Below, piece by piece: positions 11,371-22,985 of a stretch of 64,000 nucleotides of DNA. Position numbers and translations under genes: made by a program. Each line of letters opens with the position of its first letter. The first letter of the stretch is position 1. The notes beneath the pieces were generated by a model. It saw only the letters and a list, made by a program, of their open reading frames with translations, was not told where the DNA came from and made no database searches. Source of the stretch: Ypsolopha sequella (lineage: Eukaryota; Arthropoda; Insecta; Lepidoptera; Ypsolophidae); NCBI GenBank assembly GCA_934047225.1, contig CAKOHE010000042.1, positions 468,891 to 532,890 of the forward strand, given 5' to 3'.

Positions 11371-12052
11371 GTGTACAAACTAAATACTTACTACCAAATG
11401 ATAAACGAAAACACAATAATTTAACTAACTAAAAAACCAATGTACATAGATATAAATATATAATGAATAAAATACATAGTATAATAACACCTTTATGCTC
11501 TAAGACACCTTTCAACTGTTATTTTTTGCATTATATTTTGATTGTATTACATTAAAAAACCATCCAAAAATTTACCAATTTTAGTAAGAGGACAGCTCAC
11601 AGGCAAAAAACCAGGAGCCCACAATGCCTGGGACCGATGGATGGCGGTATATCCATCCCTAATAGCCGGGCTTTATATGGAACAGCCTGGTGACGGGCAG
11701 CGGCGTCACTGGTGCGAGGGTTCCGGCACCGCGCTCACCAACCCGACTGCTCAGCGTGTGTGAGTATGGGCAATTCTTCCAGGATGACCGAGGGGATTGG
11801 CAAAGTCCTGGAAAGACATATGTCCAGCAGTGGACGAACTGGGCTGATGGATGGATCATATGTGTACAAACTTAATACTTACTACCAAATAATAAACGAA
11901 AACACAACCATTTAACTAACTAAAAAACCAATGTACATAGATATAAATAAATAATGAATAAAATACATAGTATAATTACACCTATATGCTCTAAGACACC
12001 TTTCAACTGTTATTTTTTGCATTATATTTTGATTGCATTACATTAAAAAACT
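11371..12052. repeat. 190-bp direct repeats flanking a retroelement tail
   Basis: Bases 11371-11561 and 11862-12052 are direct repeats with few differences (GTGTACAAACT, ACCAATGTACATAGATATAA, ATGCTCTAAGACACCTTTC). They lack TG..CA ends and enclose only 300 bp, so they are better read as a duplication than as LTRs. Confidence 0.8.
11575..11861 (+). mobile_element. Retroelement 3' end (RTE/SINE-like)
   Basis: Between the direct repeats. It ends ATGTCCAGCAGTGGACG followed by GGGCTGATGGATGGAT, a form I know from 3' ends of RTE-type retroelements and SINEs using them. Open frames here are spurious. Confidence 0.55.
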
Positions 12053-12288
12053 TTAAAGGGTGTTTACAGTTTTGTAATGTAATGCTGTCGTTATGAATAT
12101 AATTACAGTCTTTTCTTGTAAAAAACTAATTATTATTAAACAAAAATGCGAATTGCGAACGAACGAACACTTTTTATTCAAAATTCAGGAAAACAAATAC
12201 CTACCATGTTGTGCATTTTGCACCGAGGTTCTGTTTTACCACCTTAAAGCGCCTCTTCCCAGCGTCATCCGAAAACGAAAATTAATAA

Positions 12289-12416
12289 ATGGTGTCGATT
12301 CGGCTTAACTAATTTGACAGGACTATCCTTATTTTAAGCGTTCTGTCTTTGTCTTTTCGATACGGAAAGAAAAAGACAAAAGGCTCGTTGAGTCGTGTTG
12401 CGCCGAATCGACACAA
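12289..12416. mobile_element. Palindromic MITE
   Basis: Outer arms GGTGTCGATTCGGC and GCCGAATCGACACA are inverted, as are inner arms CTTTGTCTTTTCG and CGGAAAGAAAAAGACAAAAG in part. Total about 128 bp; no coding content. Confidence 0.6.
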
Positions 12417-12679
12417 ATGTTATTTTTTTTAAACGGTATGTTTAAAAATTATGAAAAAATATATACTGTTTATATAAATATATAAACTATTAAAACAATT
12501 TCATTGAAGCAAATAATTCTGGCGTGTAAGAAACAGCATGAACTTATTGTTCAAAGTCAAGCTGTTTCTAGGCTAAAATTAAGCAAAATTTGTTATTTCT
12601 TTGAAACCACTAATGGTATTTGTATGGTTCTTGCACTACAATACTATGAAAATATTGCTTCGAAAAATTTTTTATATAA

Positions 12680-12835
12680 TTTTTTTTCCGTCCATCGCGT
12701 TCATGTAAAAAGTGTTATTTTCTCCTATTTTGCGCTATTCGAAGACCCAGCGTTGTAATACAGTGCGCGCTGATATGGACGTTGTTTAAATATGTTTTTT
12801 GTCGATATTTGTACTGGCATAGGTCAAATCAAGGT
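12680..12835 (-). mobile_element. Partial copy of TTAA-MITE family 1
   Basis: Diverged reverse-complement match to the same inner segment as 10745-10905 (TTTTCTCCTATTTTGCGC; GTGCGCGCTGATATG). Termini not recognisable. Confidence 0.6.
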
Positions 12836-13144
12836 CGTTGGCGGCTACCTGCTTCTTAATTCACGGGATTGTATTGTATCACTGTGGTGGCTCTACGTAT
12901 AATAGAAACACCATGCGAGTTAGGCTGCTTAAAGGTGGGCTGCAATCACGATTAGCCTACTTTTTTTTTCACTTCAGTTCTAAAAATATACACTCATAGC
13001 TGAGAACACTATTACATGACATGTAACCATTTAGTGAACAGTTTCTTTTTTTAACATCAAAGGTTGGTACATTATCGAAAGCAAAAAGTTCAATATTAGA
13101 TCAATCATAGGGTGGGATCGTGGTGATATTTTGTTAGTAGAATA

Positions 13145-13425
13145 TAATATAAATAAATCCATCGTCACGACATGAATCCCCGGGGGGGTGTCAGAGGTGT
13201 TCCAAGTGTGGACTGTGGAATGAAAATCACAGTCTACACTCGGTCCACTCGCGTTTCACCGACGATTACTACGTCTCAACGTGATGAGTGGTGAACCCTA
13301 TCGCTGTTAATCGGGCACAAATACACGCTTTTAGGGCGTACAGGTTTCTTTACGATGTCTCATTGGTGCATGCCCGACTGAGGACCGAACCTGGATTTTA
13401 TGAGAGGCTACCGCCGCTAGTAGAA
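13145..13425 (-). mobile_element. SINE, uninterrupted sister of the copy at 7.3 kb
   Basis: Reading on the minus strand: GGTTCGGTCC (degenerate B box), GCACCAATGAGACATCG, GCGTGTATTTGTGCCCG, then GGAACACCTCTGACACC and GGATTCATGTCGTGACG. It gives the order of parts before the insertion at 7535-7925. Confidence 0.6.
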
Positions 13426-13435
13426 TAATATCTAA

Positions 13436-13718
13436 AAACCGACCAAGTGCGAGTCGGACTCGCGCACGAATGGTTCCGTACCATTATCTATAAAAACGGC
13501 AAAAAAAACATGTCTGTTGTATGGGAGCCCTCTTAAATATTTATTTTTTTAGTATTTGTTGTTATAGCGGCAACAGAAATACATCATCTGTGAAAATTTC
13601 AACTGTCTAACTATCACGGTTCACGAGATACAGCCTGGTGACAGACGGACAGACAGACGGACAGCGGAGTCTTAGTAATAGGGTCCCGTTGGTTACCCTT
13701 TGGGTACGGAACCCTAAA
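13436..13718 (+). mobile_element. Lepidopteran dispersed repeat (GTGCGAGTCGGACTCGC type)
   Basis: Starts AAAACCGACCAAGTGCGAGT, has GTATGGGAGCCC, ATAGCGGCAACAGAAATAC, CGAGATACAGCCTGGTGACA, and ends TTTGGGTACGGAACCCTAAA. I recognise this as an abundant lepidopteran short interspersed repeat, possibly the SINE family called Metulj; the name is not certain. Degraded relatives lie at 2893-2947, 18830-18880, 20222-20375 and 45403-45530. Confidence 0.7.
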
Positions 13719-14269
13719 AAGAAGTTTGAATAAAATCTACAGTATGTGGAAATCACTGGATTTCAGTTAAAGTTCATTTCTTCATCACGGTTTCTACACT
13801 GAGGTGATCCATTATTGACCCTTTTTCTGCAATCCAAGACACAAAAGGGTCAAAGTGTATTTTCGAAACAGTCACCTAGGCCTAAGAACCTACCAGTTAG
13901 TCATCCTACATAGTTGCGACATCGCTATTAGGTCACAGAACAGGAATGCTGGCTAATTGACAGATTAACTTGGAGTACTTAGCTTAATAGCAAAAGTGCA
14001 CTGTCAAAGTCTTTGTTGCATTGTAACAAGCGTTAAAATTCCATGATCTGCGAGACAACACATGTGGCGCGGTGTTAAGCTTGAGTAATCCTAAAATTTT
14101 ACGAGGTATTAGAGCTTTGGCAAATAGGTAGGCGGGAAACGTTTGAAGTTTCAAAGAAGCCTTAATGTTTTCATTTACTTGTATAGCAACAAGCAACTTT
14201 AACCTAAAAGGACGGCCATATATCACGTGACTCAAATTAGGGGAGAGGGGGTCGTAGAGTGTTACAGTA
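13719..14269. other. Non-coding
   Basis: No gene or repeat recognised; the open frame on the minus strand crossing into 14382 is partly hAT terminus sequence. Confidence 0.4.
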
Positions 14270-14277
14270 CTCACAAG

Positions 14278-15132
14278 TAGAGATGAAACGGATAGTGATT
14301 TGGCCGGATACCGGATACCGGATATCCGGCCTGGCACCAGGCCGGATAGCCGGATATCCGGCGGCCGAATATCCGGCCTCAAGATATGCGTTTCGCACTA
14401 ATTGAGCAAGTCTAAACATTACGCACCAAGGTGCGTGCGGGTGCAACTGGACGAGATTATTAGTGCATTTTCTAAATCACAATCATACAAATGCTGGTCT
14501 GCAAACGCGAAACAATTTCCGATTCTAACGAAATTCGTAAATATGTATCTTTTGTCTCCTTGCTGCGGTGTATACTGTATATAAATAAATGGACAGGTAT
14601 CTTTAAATGAAACCGCGTAATCTACTGTTCATACTGAACAAATTTCCCAAAGTAACATATTGAAAAAAAATGAACCTGCCCGCCCTCAGAATAACTCAAA
14701 ATGAGTAAGGAAACCTGATTTTTTTTTTTATTTCCACAAGTATGTTTCTTTGGAAAAGTTGTTCAGTATGATTCTTAGACCATGTGTTTTTATTAAAAGA
14801 TACCTGTTGAGTTACATCCGGTATATTGTGAGAGCAAAAGAAGCTGGTGTAATGTATGAAGAAAAGCACAAACGTTTATTTCCAACAATTGCTGTAAAGC
14901 TTGTCTTTATCTACCATAGCTCAACTCTTATTCACTTTATGAATTTGAGTTTAGATTATTGAATCATTGATACAATAAAATTATTTTGTGATTTAAACGA
15001 CTTTTTGTATGCTAAGTTAAGTATCCGGTATCCGGCCGGATACTATCTACTATCCGGCCGGATACCGGATACCAAAAATATGGCCGGATAGGCCGGATAC
15101 CGGATAGTAACCGGATATCCGTTTCATCTCTA
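14278..15132. mobile_element. Non-autonomous hAT element
   Basis: 855 bp flanked by the exact 8-bp duplication CTCACAAG (14270-14277 and 15133-15140). The TIRs start TAGAGATGAAACGGATA. Both ends are rich in CCGGATA words in both orientations, the subterminal repeats typical of hAT elements. Bases 14486-14581 encode CWSANAKQFPILTKF and MYLLSP, which resembles the W..N...FP.L...YL..P stretch of the hAT dimerisation region. So this is an internally deleted derivative of an autonomous hAT; no DDE core remains. Confidence 0.88.
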
Positions 15133-15140
15133 CTCACAAG

Positions 15141-16279
15141 CATATAATGCGCATACAAATCATCGCCGCTGTTCGGCAAAGTTCGTATTACCTTACACTT
15201 TCTATACAATGAATAAGATCACGTGGTACGTCCGGTCACTTGGCTTTCGATTTCTATACACATTACATTTTTGAGAGTACTGTATTGGGGGGGGGAATAA
15301 AAAATCAGTGACATTATAAATTTAATAATTTTACTACCAACTACTTACTGATCCCATGCATCTTACGCTCAAAGAAAATGGAAACTTATTACAGCGCAAT
15401 AAGAGTCTAACAGGCTACTACGGTTGTCATACAGTAACTAAAGATCGAATAAATACCACGAATAAACATATTAAGGACACCTAGTTATTTTTTAAAGATC
15501 CTCTTACTTACTTAATTTCAAGCTCGATTCTTAAATATACGTAAAACTATGCACACAATCAGTTATGCAATAAGCACCACCTAACTAAGTACGTATCAGT
15601 TCGCGAGCACCCGATGCTCTAATTTGATGACACTACATGTGATAATGAATAAAACGGCAAATTTATAATAATAAAACAAACAAGTACCTTTTTACAGAAG
15701 AAGCAAAAAAGTATTCCTTATCACCATAATCACAAACCAACTGCAGCAACGAATAACAAGGTCATTTAAAAGCTGTGGTCAAGGCATCGACCTCATATGT
15801 AGGTCGATAGGTCAAGGTCCACACCTGCGAGTTGAACGACCGACACAAACCGAGGCGCAGGTGTCGCTTGCGCTAATGTTGAATTTTGAATTAAAATGTT
15901 GCTTACGCGCAGGTAATAGGGTGTCAATTAAGTAATTTGATGTTTGCGCCAGGAAGCGATGCGCTATGTCTGAAAGCGTGTGATTGAACTGTTGCCGCGC
16001 GTGCAACCTTGCGCTTCATAACTTGTATTATTTTATTATGCATAAGTACACGCATAGATGCGTAAGTATGATGATCTCGGCAGAATTTCGTATTGGCATT
16101 CGACCGACTTCATCCGTTCATCCGTCGTACCACAAAATAATTATTTTGTAGTCGTACGTAAGTGTCTATGTGTACGTAGTACGTACGCACGTGCGGCTGT
16201 TTTCTAAGGGGTTATTTTGTGGTGTTCATTCCTTAAAAAATTGCAGCATGGCTACATTGAGCTATGATTACTACGTGGT
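15141..16279. other. Non-coding, CpG-rich stretch
   Basis: Bases 15820-16200 are clearly richer in CpG than the surroundings (GCGCAGGTGTCGC; GTACGTAGTACGTACGCACG). It could be a promoter region or an old GC-rich repeat. The phrase GTGTCAATTAAGTAATTTGAT (15921 on) recurs in variant form near 17020. No exon is recognisable. Confidence 0.35.
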
Positions 16280-16283
16280 TTAA

Positions 16284-16753
16284 GGCGATCACCATCGCCA
16301 AATTGGCAGCTCGATATTTGTCAGTAATAATATCAACGGAAACGACATTGAAATAACGTTCATATCAGCGCGCAATGCATAGTGGCTGTTATGACGCTCG
16401 CTGCGTCCTTGGTAGGGCGAAATAGGAGAAAATTATACTTTTCACTTGGACGCGATTGTTCGATTGAATAATCCTTTGTTATGTTTATAGCTATCAAGTT
16501 TATCTATTTATCAAAGCATAAATGAATTCAATCGGCTAAGCCACTTAGTTAGGAGCAGTAGGAAATTCAAGCCAAAAAACACCATTTAGCTAATGAATTT
16601 TTTCATGTAGAAGTTTTGGTGGTATGAAAAAGAAAAATGTTGCATATGTTGTCTAAAAGCTGATCATTCATAATAAATTTTTACATTATTTTTGGTTTGG
16701 CCGTAAACGAGGAGTAGGCTTTAGAAAGTACCCATTTGGCAATAGTAAGGCCC
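16284..16753 (+). mobile_element. TTAA-MITE family 1, copy A (470 bp)
   Basis: Flanked by TTAA (16280-16283, 16754-16757). The left end is GGCGATCACCATCGCCAAAT and the right end, read inwards, is GGGCCTTACTATTGCCAAAT, so the TIRs match at about 15 of 21 positions. It has an internal CATATCAGCGCGCAATGC and AACGAGGAGTAGGCTTTAGA. TTAA duplication is known for piggyBac and Kolobok superfamilies; the GG start is not the usual CCC of piggyBac. No coding capacity. Confidence 0.88.
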
Positions 16754-16780
16754 TTAATGACTTTATTTGAACCTTGACCT

Positions 16781-17320
16781 TGAGTTGCCGTGTTTATTCA
16801 ATTGTAGGGTTCCGACTCTTTTTACGCTGTAATAATATCCTATTTTGTTTGAGGATTGCGGCTTTCCGTGGCCGCGGCCTTCTGTCTGATGTACTGGCTG
16901 GGCCAGCTGATTAAAAACTAAGAATTAATTATCTCAAAATCGAATAATTTTAGAGGGTATGTTTCTTTGTGACTGAATAACTTTCCTTCAATTAAAATGG
17001 TTCTTGTGTGCGGTAAATAAGGTGTCAATTAATTTGATGTTATTAGAAATAGAATACAATGAAAATGACATCAGTGGACGGGGGAGTTGCGCGGGGTGGT
17101 ATGTTGATTCATAGACCCTGCGTTCCGAAATAGAATTATATCGCTAAAATCGACTACGAAAGTATGAAGTGAATGGCTTATGATCTATTGTAATTCTATT
17201 ACGGACCGCAGGGAGAGTGAACGAGCGAACCTTGTGTCTGTGTTGTCGTATTAATTCATTTGAAGCGTCGACTCTTATTGCGCTGTAATATGTGCCCATT
17301 TCGTTTGACGGTAGTACGGG
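16781..17320. repeat. Local duplication, two diverged copies
   Basis: 16781-16850 (GTTGCCGTGTTTATTCA, then CGACTCTTTTTACGCTGTAA) matches 17238-17320 (GTTGTCGTATTAATTCA, then CGACTCTTATTGCGCTGTAA). The copies are separated by the short MITE at 17117-17222 and other sequence. Confidence 0.6.
17117..17222. mobile_element. MITE with CCTGCGGTCCG TIRs, short form
   Basis: 106 bp: starts CCTGCGTTCCGAAATAGAAT and ends TAATTCTATTACGGACCGCA + GG. It is the short sister of 48491-49096, which has the same ends but an internal insertion. Confidence 0.8.
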
Positions 17321-18527
17321 CACGGTATCGTAACGTAAGTCACGATTCGTGACGTATCAATCAGCTGGTATGAGAATGTAGCGTATTGTAACTTGCGCGA
17401 GTATAAAGTTACCTTTGCGTATGATATATCTCGCAAACGAAGCATTTTAAAGAATACTTATGTTTCTTAATATTATTAGAGTGCATTACAAACTAGAAAA
17501 TATCAATCAGAAACCAATCCAAAGACAAGAATTTGAAAAAAATCCCCGGGCCAGGGATTCGAACCTGCGACCTCATGTTATCAAGACAAGCACGCTACCA
17601 ATTGCGCCACCGAGGTTCCTACCCGGACCGGTGAATTCTTCCATCATACTTATATATATGTTTATAGATACCTATGTTTCTTGTTAAGTTATTCAGTATC
17701 GTTGTCTCTAGACAAACAGAACAATGAACCCAAAGCCGATATTTTAACAAAAGACAAATATAAAACCTATCGTAAATTAATGTAAACTAATAACCTGATC
17801 TCCCCTCTAAATGAATTCGGGTTTAATAGTAAGATCTTATATGCAGAAAATTTACCGTGTATAGTATTGAGACGTGTGAACATAAGTATAGACAGAGCGG
17901 ACATCGTATGTCACCCTACCTCATCGATTATCAACATGACACATTATTTCACTGTGGGAACACACAAAAAGTAACGAAACCTAGTAGGTTGTGTTCAGTA
18001 ACGAAAAATGTGCGCACAATTTGTGACGTAACAATGACAGTTATGATCCACAAAATGGAAATTTCCATGCGCCTTTTATTTTTAAATTTAATTTCCGGAT
18101 TCTTGTTCAGGATATTATTTATGTATATTGGGCACGAATATAATTAAAACTACCAAATAGGCATATCCATTTATTTTTATTCAACTATCCATTTATTTTT
18201 ATTCAGCGTTAGCAAAATACCACTTTACGCCTTATATATTGGTTCTAAGAAAATATAGCAAATATCATATTTATAGAGCATTTAATTTTATAAATCTTTG
18301 TTTATATTCATTTATGTCCTTAAATTGATTAATAAATGAGATGACTTTTTTTCCGTTTAATTTGAAAAATATCGATCGCACTGTTAAAATGATGATACGT
18401 ACTAAATTTGTTGTAAATCAAATTGAAAACAGCCTAAGTCCTTAATATTAAAATGGCAGCTGACGCAACTAAGGATATAAGTTACCTATTTCAAAGTTTT
18501 TAATATATGTATTTGTGCCCAATATAC
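17223..18527. other. Non-coding
   Basis: Holds the tRNA-like sequence at 17543-17622 and otherwise nothing recognised. An open frame of 96 codons at 17857-18147 shows no known motif; its last part is hydrophobic, but it has no supporting context. Confidence 0.4.
17543..17622 (-). pseudogene. tRNA-like sequence (SINE head or tRNA pseudogene)
   Basis: Minus strand: A box TGGCGCAATTGGTAGCG and B box GGTTCGAATCC at normal spacing, ending in a T-run that would stop RNA polymerase III. The acceptor arms (5' ACCTCGG, 3' GCCCGGGG) do not pair and the T-arm has an extra base, so it is not a working tRNA. The anticodon cannot be assigned safely. Confidence 0.6.
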
Positions 18528-19007
18528 TAAAATAATATCTCGTATATAAAACCGGATATTAAAATATAAAAATGTTATCTTAAAGATGTCTCCGTTCAAT
18601 GACTATGTTTAATGAAGTTTAGGTAAATATACTCTTACTTGTTCTGATCCCAATACCTTGTAAATCATTATAGTCTAAAGATTCTGCTTAAAAACCTAGG
18701 AGATCAGATTTATCATTCGGCCACTCGGCCAAAATCTTGTATTTGTATTTATTATAAAAATACCTTTATGAATTCTTTACAGGTAGCTCTTTGTAAGAGT
18801 TCCCAATTTTCTTTTAAAATAAGGAACCCATAAAACCAGTGAAGTGCGAATAGAACTCGTGGTCTGAGGGTTCTGTAATAATATCCTGGTTAGAAAACCG
18901 GATATTAAAATATAAAAATGTTGTCTTAAGGATGTCTCCATTTCATGACTATGTTTAATGAAGTTTAGGTAAATGTGCTCTACCTATTCTGATCCCAATA
19001 CCTAAAG

Positions 19008-19540
19008 TAGAGCCATCGAGTGATGGTACCTATGACAGATGCGTTGAGTGGTGGGGTACATTTAAAATTTCGGTAAATAATAATAATCAAGTGTGAGTTT
19101 ACTCAATATTTAGACACATCATACAACATTCACCATTCAATACAAAAGGCAAATGTGCAAAGTCTGCTTACAAAGTAGCCATAAAATCTACAAAGTGATT
19201 GGTTCACAATATATAGTTTGGAAAGAGACGGAGCCGTGGGATTGAAGAGAAGAGAGAGGAGAACCCTTTATTACTTACGATTCAGCCACTTACACTCCCC
19301 GTTGAGTTGCCTTAAACTAGCGACCTCTTGATTTAAAAAAAAAAGAAACTTTTGCTATAGTCTTTGTTTCTATAACAAGTACATAACGGCAACAGGAAAA
19401 TCGAAAAAAATAACCGAAATGAGTACGACACTACAAACAATGAAGTATTACATTGTTTTATTGACACTTACTCATAAATTATTACGAAACTTGGTAGGCA
19501 TTTAAACGTCATAGGTGCCAACACTCGATGGCGCTGTTTT
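19008..19540. mobile_element. MITE with GCCATCGAGTG TIRs
   Basis: Left end GAGCCATCGAGTGATGGTAC + CTATGAC; right end read inwards GCGCCATCGAGTGTTGGCAC + CTATGAC. Present only in copy 2 of the duplicated unit, so it inserted after the duplication. No coding capacity. Confidence 0.75.
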
Positions 19541-19573
19541 AGTAACCCTTTATAATCTTAAGATTCTGCTTAA

Positions 19574-20015
19574 GGCTTGGTCATTGATAATTTAAGGATT
19601 TTTAATTATATATGCTGGGCCAACTACTTATCTGATCAATGCCAAACTCACAGACATGTTTTTTCAGACCTTCTTCTTTCCATTGTTAAGATGTATACCT
19701 AATTGGACACATTTCACTCGATAGATTTTATTTTTGAAAATTATGCCTTTTTAAGTTCTAAATACGATTAATGTCTAAGAGCCTTGTGTTTTATGTCTGA
19801 AATTACTGCTATAACACGAAAACATGGTTTTATCCGTTGTAAAGACAAAAATTTCCTACAACAAATACTTTTTCGGAAAATCCAGAAAAGCCTCGAAAAT
19901 TCACTGATTACGCGTGCCGTCAGCGCACAAAGCGAGCGTTCTAATGTAGACTTTCTGACAATATAACTAAGTTCAAAATCACTCAATAAGATTCTTGCAT
20001 CTTATGGACCAGGCC
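19574..20015. mobile_element. TTAA-MITE family 2 (442 bp)
   Basis: Flanked by TTAA (19570-19573, 20016-20019). Ends GGCTTGGTCAT and, read inwards from the right, GGCCTGGTCCAT. The paralogous site at 18688-18691 in copy 1 has a single TTAA and no insert, which fixes the target duplication and both boundaries. Short open frames inside have no motif. Confidence 0.88.
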
Positions 20016-20221
20016 TTAAAAACCTAGGAGATCAGATCTATGACTCGGCCACTCGGCCAAAATCTTGTATTTCTGTTTATTATAAAAATACCTTTATAAA
20101 TTCTGTACAGGTAGCTCTTTCAAATAATACCTCACATGATTATATTAATTAAAACTTTATTTTTGTTTCACTAATCTGATCCATTTTTTTTTTCATATTT
20201 ACATCAATGTCATAATCTAAA

Positions 20222-20375
20222 TTCCTATTTTACATGGTTTTTAAGAAAAACCTCTGTGACAGACGGACGGTCGGACACGAGAAAGATTTAATAAGAGTTC
20301 CCATTATCCTTTTAAGGTACGGAACCCTAAAACCCACTCAAGTGCGATAAAAATTCGTGGCCTGGGGGTTCAGTA
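20222..20375. mobile_element. Degraded dispersed-repeat fragment
   Basis: Contains GACAGACGGACGGTCGGAC, GTACGGAACCCTAAAACC and CTCAAGTGCGAT, parts of the lepidopteran repeat described at 13436-13718, here split across the inflated duplication. Confidence 0.5.
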
Positions 20376-20380
20376 CATAC

Positions 20381-21216
20381 CGTTTAAAACACAAACGAAT
20401 TCGACGTGCAGCTATTAATGACCAAATGAATTTGTCACGTGCTTGTCCATTAAAATTCGTTTAATAACATCTTAATTCATAGGGAACTTTCTGATTTTTC
20501 TTCAACCTTTGAGGTGGAAGTTGGAAGTTAAAATGGTCAGGGCTCACTTAGCAGGGTCCTTGAATACAAAACAAGTAGGAGCTGATTTTCAACCCTGGCT
20601 AGATAAACATTATGGTATTATCAATAATTTCATTATACATTATACTTAATAAAATAACACGAAAAAAATATTTCAGGCCAGTCAGGCTAAAGACCACCAC
20701 ACTAGGAAATTTCATAAATAGGTTGGTCAAGTTCACAAAAATACGTTGGTTGCATACTGACTTAGAAACAACCCCCGAATGTGACCCTAAAATCAGTCGG
20801 ACAGACTGAACGGCTGCATCAGGGTGCCACCTACCAGGTTTTTCTAGTCATACTTATTGCGTCGTATCGTATACGAGTATACATGACAAATTTCAATAAT
20901 GGTCACTTACGAGTCTAGGCGAAAACTTTTTTTTTATTTCTTGATTTTTTTTTCACAAGTATTTGTTTTTATCCATCCTTTACCGATAGGAATAATACAT
21001 TTATTCCAAACTATCTTAAAATGTATAATTTCATATCTACTGGTATATTCTCGATACGGTAGGGCTAACGACAATGCCCGCTCGGTCTACTAGTTATAGA
21101 ACTTTATTACTACAAAGTGATATCAATTTATGTCGCCAAATTCACAATGACAACTCGGTAAGTGCACTAGTTAAATTCGTATTTGTAAATTTGTGGGATA
21201 GTACAATTGATTTCAG
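20381..21216. other. Non-coding with MITE remnants
   Basis: GGTCACTTACGAGTCTAGG (20899) and GCCAAATTCACAATGACAAC + TCGGTAAGTG (21134) are two ends of the palindromic family complete at 43140-43328, so 20890-21165 is probably a diverged or interrupted copy. No gene seen. Confidence 0.45.
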
Positions 21217-21358
21217 GGGATCTAAAAAGGCCAACTTGGGTGAATCATGAAATGATTTGAAAGTAGGATAGAGACAGAGTTCCTTCATGCGTGCAAAAGA
21301 GATGGCATTACAACAGAATCATAATATGATTCATCCAAAGCGGCCTTTTTAGAGGACC
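21217..21358. mobile_element. Palindromic MITE
   Basis: Left arm GGGATCTAAAAAGGCC.. to GGTGAATCAT and right arm ATGATTCATCCAAAG to GGCCTTTTTAGAGGACC are inverted, about 32 bp each, with a core containing AGAGATGGCATTAC. Confidence 0.7.
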
Positions 21359-21840
21359 TGTTCATAATCGTTTTTTTTTTGTGTTCCTTGCAAGCGCAAG
21401 GGAGGTCACATTTTTTTAGTTACAAGATATAAAGAAATAAAACCCGCTTATTTTATGTTGTAACTAACATTTCAAGTCACATTTAATAATACATAGTTTG
21501 AGAAGTGCATCAAGAATTATTAACTGCATTTTTTTATCCACATAATTTTCTCTCAAAACCAACATACCTAACTATTGATACTTCATTATAATTGAGAAAC
21601 ATCATTAAAACTTAACCCCATCAGCTGTAAAAGCACTAAAAGAAACTAAAAAACACTACCATGCTTAGTCGTTTACATAAGTAGATACAATTCAAACTTA
21701 CGTCACGACACGTCCTTATATATACATGTACACTTTGTATGAGATAGTTTCGGGACAGCACACACTAGCGTTAGGTGTATAAATTTTTGCGTATAAAACA
21801 TCAGGCTCCAAAGCAAACAATCAGTAAATTTAATGTATAT
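21359..21840. other. Non-coding
   Basis: AT-rich; nothing recognised. Confidence 0.4.
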
Positions 21841-22860
21841 ACAGGGTGGAAAAAATGAAAGGGCCCTGGAGGGGAACTACCTTAAATCCTTTAGTTAGCT
21901 CATTTTACTGAAAGGAAACATTCCTTTATTTTTTAAAAGAAACAAAACTGCATTCAAAGATCTTCTAAAATTTGCTTGTCTCACCCGGGAACTGAACCAA
22001 CTAAAAATTTTAAAAATAAACCCTCGCTATTTTATTATTCGAATCGGTAGGATTATTGTTCAGGATAAAATTTGTCTAATAAACTAAAGTATTACACTCA
22101 TCTGTTGTACGAGATACCCATGAAATTGAATATTTATTACAAGTTCTTTATTAACAATACCTAGTACTGTTCACTTGTAAAGTAATGATTATACGCCATT
22201 ATTACACAATGACAGCACAGAATGAAAGCAAAACAAAACAAAATTTTAATTTCGAACGAAATTTATGGTTCGAACTTCAAATTTGTTTATTTGCAAAAAA
22301 TGCGTTGCAAAAAAAATACGTTCCTTTTTTAAACTTTTCGTCAGTACGCCTAGTGCAAGAAGTAATTGTGCTCTGCATACATTTATTATTACCATTTAAC
22401 GATTTTCTTATTGAAGTCTTCAACAAGGTACTTAAGATAAATAACATTAGCAAGCTTGTACTTCATACGATGTCTTTGGATGTAAGAGAGATAAGAAAAT
22501 TAGAACGTTTCATTTACTTGTTACAAGTGAACAGTACTAGGTATTGTTAACAAAGAACTTGTAATAAATATTTAATTTCATGAGTATCTCGTACAACAGA
22601 TGAGTGTAAGACCAAATGTTTATTAGACAAATTTTATTCTGAACAATAATCCTACCGATTCGTATGATAAAATAGCGAGGGTTTATTTTTTAATTTTTAG
22701 TTGGTTCGATTCCCGGGTGAGACAAGTGAATTTCAGAATATCTTTGAATGCAGTTTTGTTTCTTTTAAAAAATAAAGGAATGTTTCCTTTCAGTAAAATG
22801 AGCTAACTAAACGATTTAAGGTAGCTCCCCTCCAGGGCCCTTAAATTTTTTCCACCCTGT
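21841..22860. mobile_element. DNA element with about 340-bp TIRs
   Basis: 1020 bp between ACAGGGTGGAAAAAATGAAA and its inverted counterpart ending TTTTTTCCACCCTGT, sitting in an ATATAT context on both sides. Arms 21841-22180 and 22521-22860 align over their full length with scattered mismatches. The 340-bp core carries a 121-codon open frame (22185-22550, extending into the right arm) with no motif I recognise. Superfamily not assigned. Confidence 0.85.
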
Positions 22861-22985
22861 ATATATCGTTGACCCCATAGTACACGTTCTATATATGGAT
22901 ACTTTGAGACCTGTCCTCGAACTATACAAATGTCTTCAAAGTATGCTTGCGCTTCAAATTATGTCCCTGAAGTAAACGTTGTACA

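Larger units (their letters stand above)
18528..20380 (+). repeat. Tandem duplication of a 350-bp unit, second copy inflated by insertions
   Basis: Copy 1 is 18528-18876: AAAACCGGATATTAAAATAT, GAAGTTTAGGTAAATAT, AAAACCTAGGAGATCAGAT, CTCGGCCAAAATCTTGTATT, then AGTTCCCA..GGAACCC. Copy 2 starts at 18877 and carries the same blocks in order but split by three insertions: 19008-19540, 19574-20015 and about 20112-20283. It resumes with GAGTTCCCATTATCC and ends near 20380. Confidence 0.8.

Noticed and set aside
11371..12052. LTR retrotransposon with 190-bp LTRs
   Set aside because: Repeat ends lack TG..CA, there is no primer-binding site or coding region, and only 300 bp lie between.
17543..17622. 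Functional tRNA gene
   Set aside because: A and B boxes are good but acceptor arms do not pair and the T-arm is disturbed.
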